Numbered from the stretch's first letter, positions 37,362-47,245 are shown. The stretch is DNA of 64,000 nt from Gammaproteobacteria bacterium (GCA_016744995.1 JADGDG010000008.1:62001-126000); one strand, 5' to 3'. The notes: generated from the sequence alone by a model not told the origin. Program-made: numbers and translations.

Positions 37362-38552
37362 ATGATAAAGACAATTTCTTCAAAACAATTAGAAAAAGAG
37401 ATGTTTATCCACGAACTTGATTGTTCATGGATGGCTCATCCTTTTGCACGTAATCAATTCAAAATATCAGAACAGAGTGATATAGAAAAAATACTCAGCG
37501 CTGGTATTAAATCTCTTAAAATTGACACCTCAAAAGGCATTGATGTTCAGGCAGCAGGACAACATTCACAAACAAATAATGAAATCTCAAAAGAGTCAGT
37601 ACCTGCTAAATCTGCCCCTGCTACTCACAAGAAAACTCGGAAAGATGCGCATAAGATAAAGGATTATGCTGAATTAGCTATTTCAAATATTATGGCTGAT
37701 GTCAAATTGGGGCAACAGGTTGAAATGGAGCAAGTCACCCCTGTCGTTGATAAAATGGCTGAATCTGTGCTGGAAAATCATAATGCATTACTCGGTCTGT
37801 CCCGCATACGCAATATGGATACTTACACATTTGAGCATTCGGTCAATATCGGTGTACTAATGATGTCTTTTACAAAAAGCCGGGGCATGCCACCAGAAAT
37901 TATTCACGAAGTGGGTGTTGGCGGTTTATTACACGATATAGGCAAGGCATTAACTCCCCCGGAAATCCTGAATAAAGCCGGTAAATTAACCGATAAAGAA
38001 TTCGTTATTATGCGCCAGCATGTAGTCGATAGTCACACTATTTTACTCAACACTCCAGGGATCAGCCAAAATGCCCTGGATGTTGCAGCACTACACCATG
38101 AAAAATTTGATGGCTCCGGCTACCCTGATGGCAAAAAAGGGGATGAAATAAGCGTTATAGGTCAAATGTCAGCCATTGTTGACGTCTATGATGCTCTGAC
38201 TGCGGATCGCTGCTATCACAAAGGACAGGACCCATCAGTGGTGCTTAAGCGTATGCTTTCCTGGACCGGGTCTCACTTTAATCCGGCGCTGATGCAGGAA
38301 TTCATCCAATGCGTGGGAATTTATCCTCCTGCAACACTGGTTTTGCTGAGTAACCACTACCTGGCTGTTGTTATTGAAAATAATAAACAGCTGTTATTAC
38401 CCCGTGTAGTCAGCATTCTCAATACAAAAACAAATGAGACCATTGAACCCAAAGTCATCGATCTTTCAAAACAGTCTATACTTAAAATCATCAGCTCTGA
38501 AGCGGAGCAAAAATGGAATATAGATCCGCAAAAATATCTTGATCTCATTTAA
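37362..38552 (+). CDS. HD-GYP cyclic-di-GMP phosphodiesterase with DUF3391 N-terminus
   Basis: The protein hydrolyses cyclic di-GMP. The 396-residue soluble protein has an N-terminal DUF3391 domain (residues 1-60; SKQLEKEMFIHELDCSWMAH) and the HD-GYP domain with GLLHDIGK (His191, Asp192) and HHEKFDGSGYP (residues 245-255). All residues needed for metal binding and catalysis are present. It starts a plus-strand group ending in a GGDEF-EAL protein, a clear second-messenger neighbourhood. Confidence 0.93.
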   Translation: MIKTISSKQLEKEMFIHELDCSWMAHPFARNQFKISEQSDIEKILSAGIKSLKIDTSKGIDVQAAGQHSQTNNEISKESVPAKSAPATHKKTRKDAHKIKDYAELAISNIMADVKLGQQVEMEQVTPVVDKMAESVLENHNALLGLSRIRNMDTYTFEHSVNIGVLMMSFTKSRGMPPEIIHEVGVGGLLHDIGKALTPPEILNKAGKLTDKEFVIMRQHVVDSHTILLNTPGISQNALDVAALHHEKFDGSGYPDGKKGDEISVIGQMSAIVDVYDALTADRCYHKGQDPSVVLKRMLSWTGSHFNPALMQEFIQCVGIYPPATLVLLSNHYLAVVIENNKQLLLPRVVSILNTKTNETIEPKVIDLSKQSILKIISSEAEQKWNIDPQKYLDLI

Positions 38553-38672
38553 TTAGAGATAAAAGCAGACGTAGATATTATTATGGTCTACATTTATTAT
38601 TATAAAAATCTTTAAGGATAAAAAGAACCAGTTTTTGGCATCAGCAACAATCGCTTAGACTTTGAGGCATCA

Positions 38673-39533
38673 ATGTTTTCCTCTACTATAAAAATAATTA
38701 GCTTACTTTTTTTATTACTATCAATTTTCATAAATCCAGTATCAGGAGAGCCGGTTAATCTCAAGGTTTCTAATAATATTACAGCAGTGGCTGAATTTTA
38801 CCCGGGTGATAAGAATAAGCCCTATATTTTAATTTTACACGGCTTCCTGCTCAATCATAACTTCCCCACTATAAGACGTCTTGCCGAATCATTAAACCAA
38901 TCCGGTTATAATGTCTTAACGCCCAGCTTAAGCTTAGGAATAAGCCAGCGGAAAAAAAGTCTGGCCTGTGAAGCCATTCATACTCATTCAGCAGAAAAAG
39001 ACATACAGGAAATTGCTCTATGGACAAAATGGCTGCAAAAAAAATCTGCAAAAGACATCATCCTTATCGGCCATAGTGTGGGGGCAATTCACCTTGCTTA
39101 TTATTTAAGCCAGCACCCTTCCAGTACAGTAAAAAAAATCATCTTTATTGCCATGCCTAATTTTAACTATTCATCTTTTTCAAAGCAGACCAGTGAGTCA
39201 CAGAATAAAGCCGAACAGCTATTCGCCAATAATGATTTTACTCTGCATAATTTCAAACTAGCCTATTGTGAACAATACCCTAGCAATGCAGAAAACTATC
39301 TTTCCTACTTGCATTTAACCAAAGAAAACATACACCAGTTCATTAATAAAATATCAGTCCCACAATTTTTAATTAAGGGCTCTACTGATAAACGAATTGA
39401 TCATCAATGGATTGATAAATTAGCACATCATAATATAAATGTGATTAATGTAGACAGTGCTAATCATTTTTTTGACTATGAGCATGAATTTGATTTATTA
39501 GATATTACTGAAGACATTCTCAATGAAAAATAA
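38673..39533 (+). CDS. Exported alpha/beta-hydrolase
   Basis: The 286-residue protein has a signal peptide (IKIISLLFLLLSIFINPVSG) and an alpha/beta-hydrolase core with oxyanion LHGFLLNHN, nucleophile elbow LIGHSVGAIH (Ser nucleophile), an Asp in STDKRIDHQW and the catalytic His in SANHFFDYE. The substrate is unknown. The stop overlaps the next gene by 11 bp, implying coupling to a GGDEF-EAL protein. Confidence 0.8.
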   Translation: MFSSTIKIISLLFLLLSIFINPVSGEPVNLKVSNNITAVAEFYPGDKNKPYILILHGFLLNHNFPTIRRLAESLNQSGYNVLTPSLSLGISQRKKSLACEAIHTHSAEKDIQEIALWTKWLQKKSAKDIILIGHSVGAIHLAYYLSQHPSSTVKKIIFIAMPNFNYSSFSKQTSESQNKAEQLFANNDFTLHNFKLAYCEQYPSNAENYLSYLHLTKENIHQFINKISVPQFLIKGSTDKRIDHQWIDKLAHHNINVINVDSANHFFDYEHEFDLLDITEDILNEK

Positions 39534-41784
39534 TACTAATAAAATAAACAAATTTAACTTGAAAAAAATGTCTATAAAAAGTTACGCACTTAGTTTTATC
39601 TTTTTCTATATTCTGGTTTTTTCTATTAGTAGTTTCTTTGCTTTTATAGACATTCTGAAACTAAATGATGAGATTATTGAAACAAATAGAAGTTCTGGAA
39701 AAGCTGAGCTAATTGAAGCAATTAATCAACTAGTAAACAATCATGAAATAATGGTAAAAGAATTCTCTACCTGGGATGAAGTTCGCCAACAAATTGATAC
39801 TCCTGAACATTATCCTTACTGGCAGACTCATCGACTATTAAAAGCTGGAAAACTGCCTGATGCCTTTATAGAAGCTTCTCTTTATGAAAAAAGTGGAAAA
39901 ATTCTAAATAAAATAAGCACCTCAACCTTGCCCGAAAATATAGACACTAACAAGACAAATTCCTACTTTAACATTATTAACAATACGATTCAGCTTGTTA
40001 TTATTTCACCTGTATTAAAAAGTAAAATCAGTAAAACATCAGAAAATGCCCATTCAATTGTAGGATATGTTGCAACAAAGAGCACAATATTTTCTCAATT
40101 AAAAAGAGTCAAACAATTTAACCACATTGTGGCTGACTCCATTAAACTGGAAATTCATAAAAAAAATCATATCGAGGTTGAACAATTAATTAATTTCCTT
40201 ACTTTTAATATTAAAGAAAACACTGAAATTATTATTATAAGCAGTCAAATACAACAGATTTTATTAAAAAACACATTAGTCTTAATCACATTTGCCCTGA
40301 TGTTTTATTTTTTAATCAGTTATTTTTTATCCCGCCCACTGCATCAAATGTCAGCCTACATTGATACTTTGGAAAATCAAGCTGAACTGCAGCCCGGTCC
40401 TGATTTAGATTTACAGTTTCATATTCATGAGCTAGAAAAGGTCAAACTATCATTAAGAGATTATCAGAAAAAGCTTCAGACAGTTTATTCCAACCTGGAT
40501 GAAAAAAATCAGGAACTCTGGAATATGGCACATCATGATGCTTTAACTGGTGCTTTAAACCGAAGAGCCTTTGAAGAACATTGGGCAAATATTGCAACAC
40601 TATTTTCTGATAGTCGATGTCCGGTTTCTTTAATTCTGTTTGATATTAACCAGTTTAAAAGCATTAATGACAGTTATGGGCATCCTGTTGGCGATGAAGT
40701 ACTCAAAAAAATAGCCTCTGCAATACAACGAGTCTTACGTCAGGGTGAAAAAATTTATCGTATTGGCGGCGATGAATTTTCAACTATTTTATATAACTGC
40801 AAGCCCGAAGAAGCCATTCGTATTGCAAGCAGGTGTCAAACGGCCATCAGTGAGATCTCTTTCACTGATGAAAATATAAAAGAACCCATCCGTGCCAGTA
40901 TCGGTGTTGCACATAATGACGCACATAAGCCGACCAGCACTTCTGATTTGTTATGGCAAGCTGATATCGCAGTCTATTCTGCAAAGAAACCAGGCCAGTC
41001 TCATATTGTTACCTACTCTGAAAAGATTAAAAGTATTTCAAGTACAATACTCTCTACTAAAATTAATAATCTGGTTTTTGATGCTATTGAAACTGGCAAT
41101 AATATTCATATGTTTTATCAGCCCATTATAAATCTAATGAATGATAAAACCGACTACTATGAAGCACTGCTGAGAATAAAAGATAATGGTGAGATTATTG
41201 CCCCTGGTAAAATATTTCAGCTAATTGAAGCAAAGAAATTAGACTACGAACTCGATAAAGTTATTTTTAAACAGATTGCCAATGATCTCCAACAGGGCAA
41301 TATCCCTGATAAAACAGGCGTTTCAATTAATGTTTCAGGGCCTTCCATTATCCACCCTGAGATTATAGAGCAATTATCAATTTTTTCTCCCTACCTGAAA
41401 GAATATAAAATTGTATTAGAAATTACTGAGACATCCTTAATTACCAATATCGATCAGGCAACTGAAAATATTAACAAGTTAAAACAAATTGGTTTTCTCA
41501 TTGCTCTTGATGACTTTGGAAGTGGGTATTCATCTATCAGTTATTTATCCACTATGCCTGTTGATATAGTTAAATTTGATATTAGTCTGATCCGACAACT
41601 TGAAGATGACAAACAGTTCAGCATCATTCATCACCTGGCAAACATGATTGGTGAAACAGGTCATCTGCTCGTTGCTGAAGGCATAGAAACTAAAGAATTA
41701 AAAGACAAAATTAAACATCTTGGATTTAACTATGCCCAGGGTTATCTGTATGGCAGACCTTCACCACTAACAAAATTACAATAA
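39523..41784 (+). CDS. Membrane GGDEF-EAL protein with periplasmic CHASE4-like sensor
   Basis: This 753-residue protein has transmembrane helices at about 18-42 and 245-267 framing a periplasmic domain with CHASE4-type features (FSTWDEVRQQI, YWQTHRLLKAG). A short linker leads to GGDEF (GGDEF at residues 415-419, intact) and EAL (EAL at 547-549, with DDFGSGYSS downstream). Both domains keep their signatures, so cyclase and phosphodiesterase activity are both possible. The RxxD inhibitory site is replaced by RQGE. The protein is coupled to the upstream hydrolase and 13 bp from the next gene. Confidence 0.92.
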   Translation: MKNNTNKINKFNLKKMSIKSYALSFIFFYILVFSISSFFAFIDILKLNDEIIETNRSSGKAELIEAINQLVNNHEIMVKEFSTWDEVRQQIDTPEHYPYWQTHRLLKAGKLPDAFIEASLYEKSGKILNKISTSTLPENIDTNKTNSYFNIINNTIQLVIISPVLKSKISKTSENAHSIVGYVATKSTIFSQLKRVKQFNHIVADSIKLEIHKKNHIEVEQLINFLTFNIKENTEIIIISSQIQQILLKNTLVLITFALMFYFLISYFLSRPLHQMSAYIDTLENQAELQPGPDLDLQFHIHELEKVKLSLRDYQKKLQTVYSNLDEKNQELWNMAHHDALTGALNRRAFEEHWANIATLFSDSRCPVSLILFDINQFKSINDSYGHPVGDEVLKKIASAIQRVLRQGEKIYRIGGDEFSTILYNCKPEEAIRIASRCQTAISEISFTDENIKEPIRASIGVAHNDAHKPTSTSDLLWQADIAVYSAKKPGQSHIVTYSEKIKSISSTILSTKINNLVFDAIETGNNIHMFYQPIINLMNDKTDYYEALLRIKDNGEIIAPGKIFQLIEAKKLDYELDKVIFKQIANDLQQGNIPDKTGVSINVSGPSIIHPEIIEQLSIFSPYLKEYKIVLEITETSLITNIDQATENINKLKQIGFLIALDDFGSGYSSISYLSTMPVDIVKFDISLIRQLEDDKQFSIIHHLANMIGETGHLLVAEGIETKELKDKIKHLGFNYAQGYLYGRPSPLTKLQ

Positions 41785-41797
41785 AGGAGAGCTAACA

Positions 41798-43315
41798 ATG
41801 GATCGTCACTTATCTCTTTCTCAAGCCGCACGCCTTATCGGTGTAAAACGTGGAGATATACAAAAAAAAATACAGGAAAATAAGCTCACTGTAATGGAAG
41901 GTACCGTAGTACTTTCTGATTTAAAAAATGCCTTTCCAGATGCCATTTATGAAGACAATACAATGGTAGAAAAAATGGAAAAATTTATGAAAGATGCGGT
42001 TCATAAAATGGCTCAAAGCGAACGGGAAGGTGCCCATGTTGATTCCTTAAGTCGTCGCATTGTCAGATTAAATAAAGAGCTGTCTGAAGAAAGAAATCGT
42101 GCCGATCAATTCGAAGAGCTTATTGATGGTCTGAAACAAAAATTCATGGATTTAAAAATTAATGCCAGCCATGAAAATACATTTAATGAAATAAAAACAT
42201 GGTTTAATATGGCCATTCACAATCTTAAAGAAGAGCAATTAACCACACCAATCGAAAGTCTGGAAAATCAAATCAAGCAATTTATGCTGCCCCATGTTCG
42301 CTTATTACCCAGTCGCCATGATTTTATTTCAGACAAATCTGAGACACTATTAGAATCTGCATTGCGCTCAGGACTGGCAGTGGACTATGGCTGTAACAAC
42401 GGTAAGTGCGGTAAATGTAAAGCAAAACTCCTATCCGGAAGCGTTGAAAAAACACTGCATCAGGATTATGTTTTTTCAGAAAGTGAAAAAAGTCAGGGCT
42501 ATATCCTGACCTGTTCCAATACAGCAATTACGGATATTACTCTGGAAACAGAAGAAGCAGTTTGCTCTGACGATATTCCATTACAAACAATTATAACCAA
42601 AGTCAAAAAAGTTCAGAAAGTCAGTGATAATGTTATGGTGCTTACAGTCAAGACACCAAGAAGCCAACGGCTCCGTTTTCTGGCTGGCCAGCACATTGAG
42701 CTATCCATTAAATCTCAGGAAGATAAACAACAAGCTGCTGTCATTGCTGAATATTCCATAGCAAGCTGTCCCTGTGAACCAGCCAACCTGGAATTTCACA
42801 TCCCCGTCAGTGCAGACGAACCCTTTGCCAACCTAATTCGGGATAACCTGAAAATTAATCAGAATCTAACTCTAAAAGGCCCGCATGGCAGTTTTGTTCT
42901 GGATGAAGATTCACCAAATTCATTAATTTTTGTGGCCTGGGACACTGGCTTTGCGCCAATAAAAAGTTTGATTGAACATGCCATGTCACTGGAGCAAGCT
43001 GAAACAATCCATCTATACTGGATGACAAGCAAGGTTGAAAACCACTACCTTGATAACTTGTGTCGCTCCTGGAATGACGCCCTGGATAACTTTACCTACA
43101 CCCGTATTATGTGTGAAGCAAAAACAGATGTGGTAGCAGACTCTCTTATGCAGCATATTCATAATGAGCACAGTCATTTACTTAACTTTGACTTATACAT
43201 TGCTGCTCCGGGACATCTGAACCATTTACTCAAACCCTTATTGATTTCACATGGGATCAAAGCTCAGAATACGCATTTTGAAAGTATTTTTCATGGGCAA
43301 GAGGTGCAAGACTGA
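41798..43315 (+). CDS. HTH/coiled-coil plus [2Fe-2S] ferredoxin plus FNR-type reductase fusion
   Basis: The 505-residue protein has an N-terminal helix-turn-helix-like segment (LSLSQAARLIGVKRGDIQKK, MerR/excisionase style), a coiled coil (about 45-165), a plant-type [2Fe-2S] ferredoxin domain (Cys199, Cys204, Cys207 in CNNGKCGKC and Cys239 in LTCSN) and an FNR-like FAD/NAD domain (EYSIAS at the flavin site, WDTGFAPIKS at the NAD site). The second half looks like the reductase of oxygenases. The flavin-site Arg of RxYS is replaced by Glu. It sits 13 bp after the GGDEF-EAL gene. The role is unknown; a redox-responsive regulator or membrane-free reductase is possible. Confidence 0.8.
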   Translation: MDRHLSLSQAARLIGVKRGDIQKKIQENKLTVMEGTVVLSDLKNAFPDAIYEDNTMVEKMEKFMKDAVHKMAQSEREGAHVDSLSRRIVRLNKELSEERNRADQFEELIDGLKQKFMDLKINASHENTFNEIKTWFNMAIHNLKEEQLTTPIESLENQIKQFMLPHVRLLPSRHDFISDKSETLLESALRSGLAVDYGCNNGKCGKCKAKLLSGSVEKTLHQDYVFSESEKSQGYILTCSNTAITDITLETEEAVCSDDIPLQTIITKVKKVQKVSDNVMVLTVKTPRSQRLRFLAGQHIELSIKSQEDKQQAAVIAEYSIASCPCEPANLEFHIPVSADEPFANLIRDNLKINQNLTLKGPHGSFVLDEDSPNSLIFVAWDTGFAPIKSLIEHAMSLEQAETIHLYWMTSKVENHYLDNLCRSWNDALDNFTYTRIMCEAKTDVVADSLMQHIHNEHSHLLNFDLYIAAPGHLNHLLKPLLISHGIKAQNTHFESIFHGQEVQD

Positions 43316-43385
43316 TCAATATAAATCTGAATATTAAAAAGCAAGCATGCACCATTCAGCTTAGCCTGAGTCAGAGTTAAAATAC

Positions 43386-44087
43386 TTAGGCTGAAATATT
43401 TGCTTTCAGGGCAGCTCGATCAAACCACCAGTTATCATCCCCGACAATTGCACCAACCACCATCCCCATTCTAGGTAGAAAGACATCAGGATCTCTTAGG
43501 TCCAGTTTATCCATCCAGACATCGAGGCCAACCTGAGTTTCAACTTTACTATGGCGCAAGGCGACTTTAGCAAGCATATTTGAAGTGAGGACTTTTAAGT
43601 CATCACGCTGCTTGCCTTCAGTCCGTTGATCAACAATAAAGTGAGCCGTAATTGCAGCAAGAGCCGCACCATCAGCATCATCTGTGGTTTCAGTGATAAC
43701 ATTATTGAGCATATTAATGCTGTATTCCGGTTCAACCGGATAAGTCACAGACAACCAGACACCATGTCCCAATGCAATAATTGAAGACGGCAGCTCTGTC
43801 TGATACAACATATCGCAGGCCTCTATTGCTAATTGCCATTCTTCGTGAGCAATACAGACATCAAAAGCGGCCTTAGCATGATTCCAGACATCACTCATCT
43901 GAGTCATACCTAGCTCAGCATTAGCAAGATCCAGAAGCAGCCTGGCTCTTGTCATGGGTTCCACCACTGCGGGTAAGTTGTCCAGTTGTTTTGTCAGTTC
44001 CACAACTTTTTCAGCAAGGAACTCACGAGAGTCCTTAGCATCAGAGGTTTCAATAAAATCTGTTTTTTCTTCGCTTATCTGGTTCAT
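43386..44087 (-). CDS. Unknown 233-residue protein of a three-gene cluster
   Basis: The soluble helical protein has TPR-like alternation (ARLLLDLANAELGM, AKAAFDVCIAHEEWQLAIEA) and no metal or catalytic motif. It ends WWFDRAALKANISA. It follows two other unknown minus-strand genes, 101 bp apart from the nearest. I do not recognise the family, although the sequence looks conserved rather than random. Confidence 0.65.
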   Translation of the reverse strand: MNQISEEKTDFIETSDAKDSREFLAEKVVELTKQLDNLPAVVEPMTRARLLLDLANAELGMTQMSDVWNHAKAAFDVCIAHEEWQLAIEACDMLYQTELPSSIIALGHGVWLSVTYPVEPEYSINMLNNVITETTDDADGAALAAITAHFIVDQRTEGKQRDDLKVLTSNMLAKVALRHSKVETQVGLDVWMDKLDLRDPDVFLPRMGMVVGAIVGDDNWWFDRAALKANISA

Positions 44088-44188
44088 CTAAAATTCCGGA
44101 TTCAAAAATTGATATCAGATTAAATGGGGATTGTGCTACTTAGATTCAATACATCAATGAGCTAAGGATAAAAGACCTCTATTGCCTC

Positions 44189-44857
44189 TTATTCGAGCAA
44201 AAGCTGCTGCATTAATTCAAGATTTCTTAAAGCAGCAGATAATTTTGCCATTGCCTGTTTATTTGCTTCTAATAATTCAGTAGCCTGCTTGCATATAAGC
44301 ATCTGGTGATCTTTATCAAAGAGTTGAAAAGCCGCTCTGATTGCCTCTTCCGATTCGCTCAGCAAGGTAGGAATAAGCTGATCCTGAGCAATTGGTGAAT
44401 GCAGTCTTAATAAATCAGCCACCAGAGGGTGTTGCAACAATTGAAAATGAGTATTTCTGGCCAGCTCTTCTTCATCCAGATTCTGCTCCGCCTGTGGATC
44501 ACCTTCTGCACCGTGGCGAACAGATGTCATTATCACACTGACAAGCTTGACAATGGCTTCTTTTTCACTATCATGCTCCCCCATTAGCCCACTACATTGC
44601 TCATAGCTTTGATCAAGTTGTGACTTCAATTCAAGCATGACTTCACTGCCTTCATTAGGCTTCAACTCGGCAACTTTACCTAATAAAGTATGGAATGAAG
44701 CCAGAAACTCATCCCGTTCCTTTTCATCCATATAGCGAGCGCCTGAAATCCTTCGCTCATCAAATTCTCGATGTTCAGAGGTAAATAATGGGTTTTTATA
44801 TTGTCGTTTAAGATGCCTTTCCCGAGCACCTGGCATCGATGAAAAATTAAGGGACAT
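44189..44857 (-). CDS. Unknown 222-residue helical protein
   Basis: The hydrophilic, strongly helical protein starts with a basic N-terminus (GARERHLKRQYKNP), followed by a long acidic helical region (SEKEAIVKLVSVIMTSVRHG; LLRLHSPIAQDQLIPTLLSE). There is no membrane segment and no recognised motif. It lies 14 bp downstream of the next unknown gene and is likely cotranscribed with it. Confidence 0.65.
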   Translation of the reverse strand: MSLNFSSMPGARERHLKRQYKNPLFTSEHREFDERRISGARYMDEKERDEFLASFHTLLGKVAELKPNEGSEVMLELKSQLDQSYEQCSGLMGEHDSEKEAIVKLVSVIMTSVRHGAEGDPQAEQNLDEEELARNTHFQLLQHPLVADLLRLHSPIAQDQLIPTLLSESEEAIRAAFQLFDKDHQMLICKQATELLEANKQAMAKLSAALRNLELMQQLLLE

Positions 44858-44871
44858 ACAAGAATACCAAT

Positions 44872-45270
44872 CTAATGAACTTTATGATTTGGACGAAATT
44901 CAATTTTCTGTCCATCAGGTTTGACTTCATCAAAAACAAATTCTACACCTACCTGCTGCCCAGAGTCCGTTTCTTTTGTTTTTGCTTTAGCCTGCTTTAA
45001 CTCAGGCATCCGGTTAACCAGATAAGTGAACATGATAATTGCAGTTTGATCTTCATCTTTTGTTAAAGCCGCCACTAGATTCAAGGCAACAAATTGAGTT
45101 TTTTGCTGCAGATTAGGATGGTCAATTTTCTGATCACTCAAAACAAAGCCTTCATCCATCTGTGTATCAATAAGATCAAGATATTCACGTTGCTTATCAG
45201 GCAATACCTGAGAGCGATCATAAGTTAAAACTTCCTGACCTTCTAAAAGGAAAGCCACTTTTTCTGACAT
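44872..45270 (-). CDS. Unknown 132-residue protein, first gene of the cluster
   Basis: The small soluble protein has a hydrophilic N-terminus (LEGQEVLTYDRSQVLPDKQR) and a Lys/Glu-rich stretch (KQAKAKTKETDSGQQ) before the C-terminal VEFVFDEVKPDGQKIEF. It is the first gene of the minus-strand group and is divergent from an MbcA/ParS-like gene across 121 bp, so a shared control region is likely. I do not recognise the family. Confidence 0.65.
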   Translation of the reverse strand: MSEKVAFLLEGQEVLTYDRSQVLPDKQREYLDLIDTQMDEGFVLSDQKIDHPNLQQKTQFVALNLVAALTKDEDQTAIIMFTYLVNRMPELKQAKAKTKETDSGQQVGVEFVFDEVKPDGQKIEFRPNHKVH

Positions 45271-45391
45271 AAACTTCTCTCTTTCGTGCTGTAATAGTCA
45301 TGTTAATACTGAATTGTGCTCAAAGCCGACACATGATACAATAATAACCAAGCAAATTACTAGGATTTAGTTTTTACAAAAACTCATCATT

Positions 45392-45790
45392 ATGCAAAAT
45401 TCAGCTCAAGACGATCATAACATAGAATTAACTCAGGCAGTCATGCATGCCCTGGATAGTTGGAAATTTGATGGTGAACATATTTTATCGGTCATGGCTT
45501 TGCCGGACAAGGTAAAAGTTCGCCATCTTTCACAATTCAGAAACTCCCAGCCATTTCCGGAAACCCCGGAGGTTAATGAACGCCTGCGCCATGTTCTGGG
45601 GATTATTGATGCATTATCAACCAGTTATCCAACGAATCCAAGCATGTCATTATTCTGGATGACCCGTCCCAGCAAGAAATTCCAGAATCGGGCGCCGGCA
45701 CAGGTGATTGTTGAAGATGGTCTTGAAGGTTTGATCACCATACGCAAGCATCTTGATTGCAGTTATGACTGGTTTGGTGATGGTAATTAA
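45392..45790 (+). CDS. MbcA/ParS/Xre antitoxin C-terminal-like protein (DUF2384)
   Basis: The 132-residue protein has a short helical N-terminus and then a DUF2384-type region: HVLGIIDALSTSYPTNPSM, SLFWMTRPSKKFQNRAP and VEDGLEGLITIRKHLDCSYDW. Such domains occur in Xre-family antitoxins of RES/Xre and MbcTA pairs. No RES or MbcT toxin is adjacent, so it may be an orphan regulator, perhaps of the divergent three-gene cluster. Confidence 0.65.
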   Translation: MQNSAQDDHNIELTQAVMHALDSWKFDGEHILSVMALPDKVKVRHLSQFRNSQPFPETPEVNERLRHVLGIIDALSTSYPTNPSMSLFWMTRPSKKFQNRAPAQVIVEDGLEGLITIRKHLDCSYDWFGDGN

Positions 45791-46006
45791 TTTTACCCAA
45801 ATTTATAAATAAGACAGTTTCCAGATAAAATGAATTTGCAGAGACAAGATTTTATAACGCAGAATTGAATCTAAATCAGATTGGTGTCCATTTGAAAGCC
45901 TGGACACTCCCTTGCGGGCTTATAAATACTGTTTTTTCACTTCCTCCGAAGTAAGGGCAGAGATTACATATTATGCTGACTGTAGCTCTCTCCCTTCAAA
46001 CAGCCA

Positions 46007-46444
46007 TTAAGCAGCCATTTTCTCGCCATAAACAGTACGCACAACCGGGTAGAATCTCTCCACTTCATCAATCATACGGATCTGGAATAGCCCAAACAAC
46101 TCTTCTGTTTCCTGAACAAAGATGGAGTGATTCTTAATACGAAGTTGTTTATTATGGCACCAGCGTTTCATATACTGCTTATAAACACGCTTGATTTCTG
46201 CTGAACCAGATAAGAAATTTTCAGCAGTTTGTTTAACGTTATTATCACGATGGGTTAACATGCCTTTATAAAGCTCACGTTCTTCAATGTCCATATGGGA
46301 TTTAACCATGCCCATTAAATCAAAAAACAGATCGCAAGTAACATCAGTATCACAAATAGTGCGATCCTGAATCATATATAAAATAATTTTAGTACGTTCT
46401 GCAATTTTATGATTTTGCTCGTTCAGTTCCTTAAAAGATACCAT
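46007..46444 (-). CDS. Hemerythrin-like HHE-domain protein
   Basis: The 145-residue four-helix protein has NEQNHKIAERTK, then KSHMDIEERELYKGML, then NHSIFVQETEELFGLF and IDEVERFYPVV. The spaced His and Glu match the HHE hemerythrin-like fold for binding a non-heme diiron site or oxygen/NO. The start ATG is followed by a good frame and preceded by GGGAGG. It is a single gene. Confidence 0.75.
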   Translation of the reverse strand: MVSFKELNEQNHKIAERTKIILYMIQDRTICDTDVTCDLFFDLMGMVKSHMDIEERELYKGMLTHRDNNVKQTAENFLSGSAEIKRVYKQYMKRWCHNKQLRIKNHSIFVQETEELFGLFQIRMIDEVERFYPVVRTVYGEKMAA

Positions 46445-46822
46445 TTATAGCCTCCCTAAAACAATAGAATCCATTCTTATGTTTTCTTTTTGATTGATAT
46501 TCCAGTTCCAGGACTTAGCAGCCCAGAACGATAGAAATTATTATAGTTTATTGTTTAATTTGTAAGCTATCATCTGCCATACAGTTGATAATCCAATATT
46601 ATTATTCTTATAGCTTATTGTTGAGTATATTGATGATCATTGTCAATAGTAATAACCCTATAAATCCTGTTTTTTTTGAAAATATAAAAACAAAATCATT
46701 CAATATAAACAATAGCTTATATGCTAAAAAGCTTATTGTCGTCTACAATAAGGCCACTATAAATTGCCAGTCTCCCTAAACTTAGATAAACTAAGCAGTA
46801 TTTTTCAAACAGGGTAATTATT
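46445..46822. other. AT-rich intergenic region; nothing recognised
   Basis: The 378 bases between the hemerythrin-like gene and the Sel1-like gene contain only a short open frame (46585-46779) rich in Ile, Asn and Ser with no ribosome-binding site. I see no RNA gene or repeat. Confidence 0.4.
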
Positions 46823-47245
46823 TTGAACCAGTTTTTATTTAGACTCATCCTTATGGGCTTTGTTTCCATCCTGTCTTTAATGACAAACATTGCTTCAGCA
46901 GATTATATTGCCGGCGAGGAAGCGAACAAACGTGGTGACCGTCAAACAGCCTTTAATGAGTTTTATGCTGCGGCTCAAGAAGGCGATGGCCGTGCTTATG
47001 GTCGATTAGGCAGTATGTACCTTTATGGGCTGGGCACTAAAAAAGATCACTATCAGGCCTACATCTGGTTTCATATGGGTTATCTCACAGGAGAACGCGA
47101 GGCTGAACGCTTTCGTGATGCAGCTTCCTCTATGATGAACCGGGAAGAATATCTCAAAGCGGTTGAAGCTGCAGAAATTCAGCGAGTAAAACAAAAACTG
47201 GGCACAGAACCACCTCAACAGAAACCACCCATCCAGGCAAAATAA
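46823..47245 (+). CDS. Exported Sel1-repeat protein
   Basis: The 140-residue protein has a signal peptide (FRLILMGFVSILSLMTNIASA) and one to two Sel1-like repeats (AFNEFYAAAQEGDGRAYGRL; GSMYLYGLGTKKDHYQAYIW). A hydrophilic proline-rich tail follows. The start is TTG at 46823 with AGGG about 9 bp upstream; no ATG would retain the signal peptide. Sel1 proteins act as scaffolds in stress and envelope functions; a specific role is unknown. Confidence 0.7.
   Translation: MNQFLFRLILMGFVSILSLMTNIASADYIAGEEANKRGDRQTAFNEFYAAAQEGDGRAYGRLGSMYLYGLGTKKDHYQAYIWFHMGYLTGEREAERFRDAASSMMNREEYLKAVEAAEIQRVKQKLGTEPPQQKPPIQAK

Noticed and set aside
45392..45790. Complete RES/Xre or MbcTA toxin-antitoxin pair
   Set aside because: No RES or MbcT toxin gene lies on either side; only the antitoxin-like domain is present.
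46585..46779. 64-codon plus-strand frame upstream of the Sel1-like gene
   Set aside because: Composition is that of random AT-rich DNA (Ile/Asn/Ser/Tyr) and there is no ribosome-binding site.
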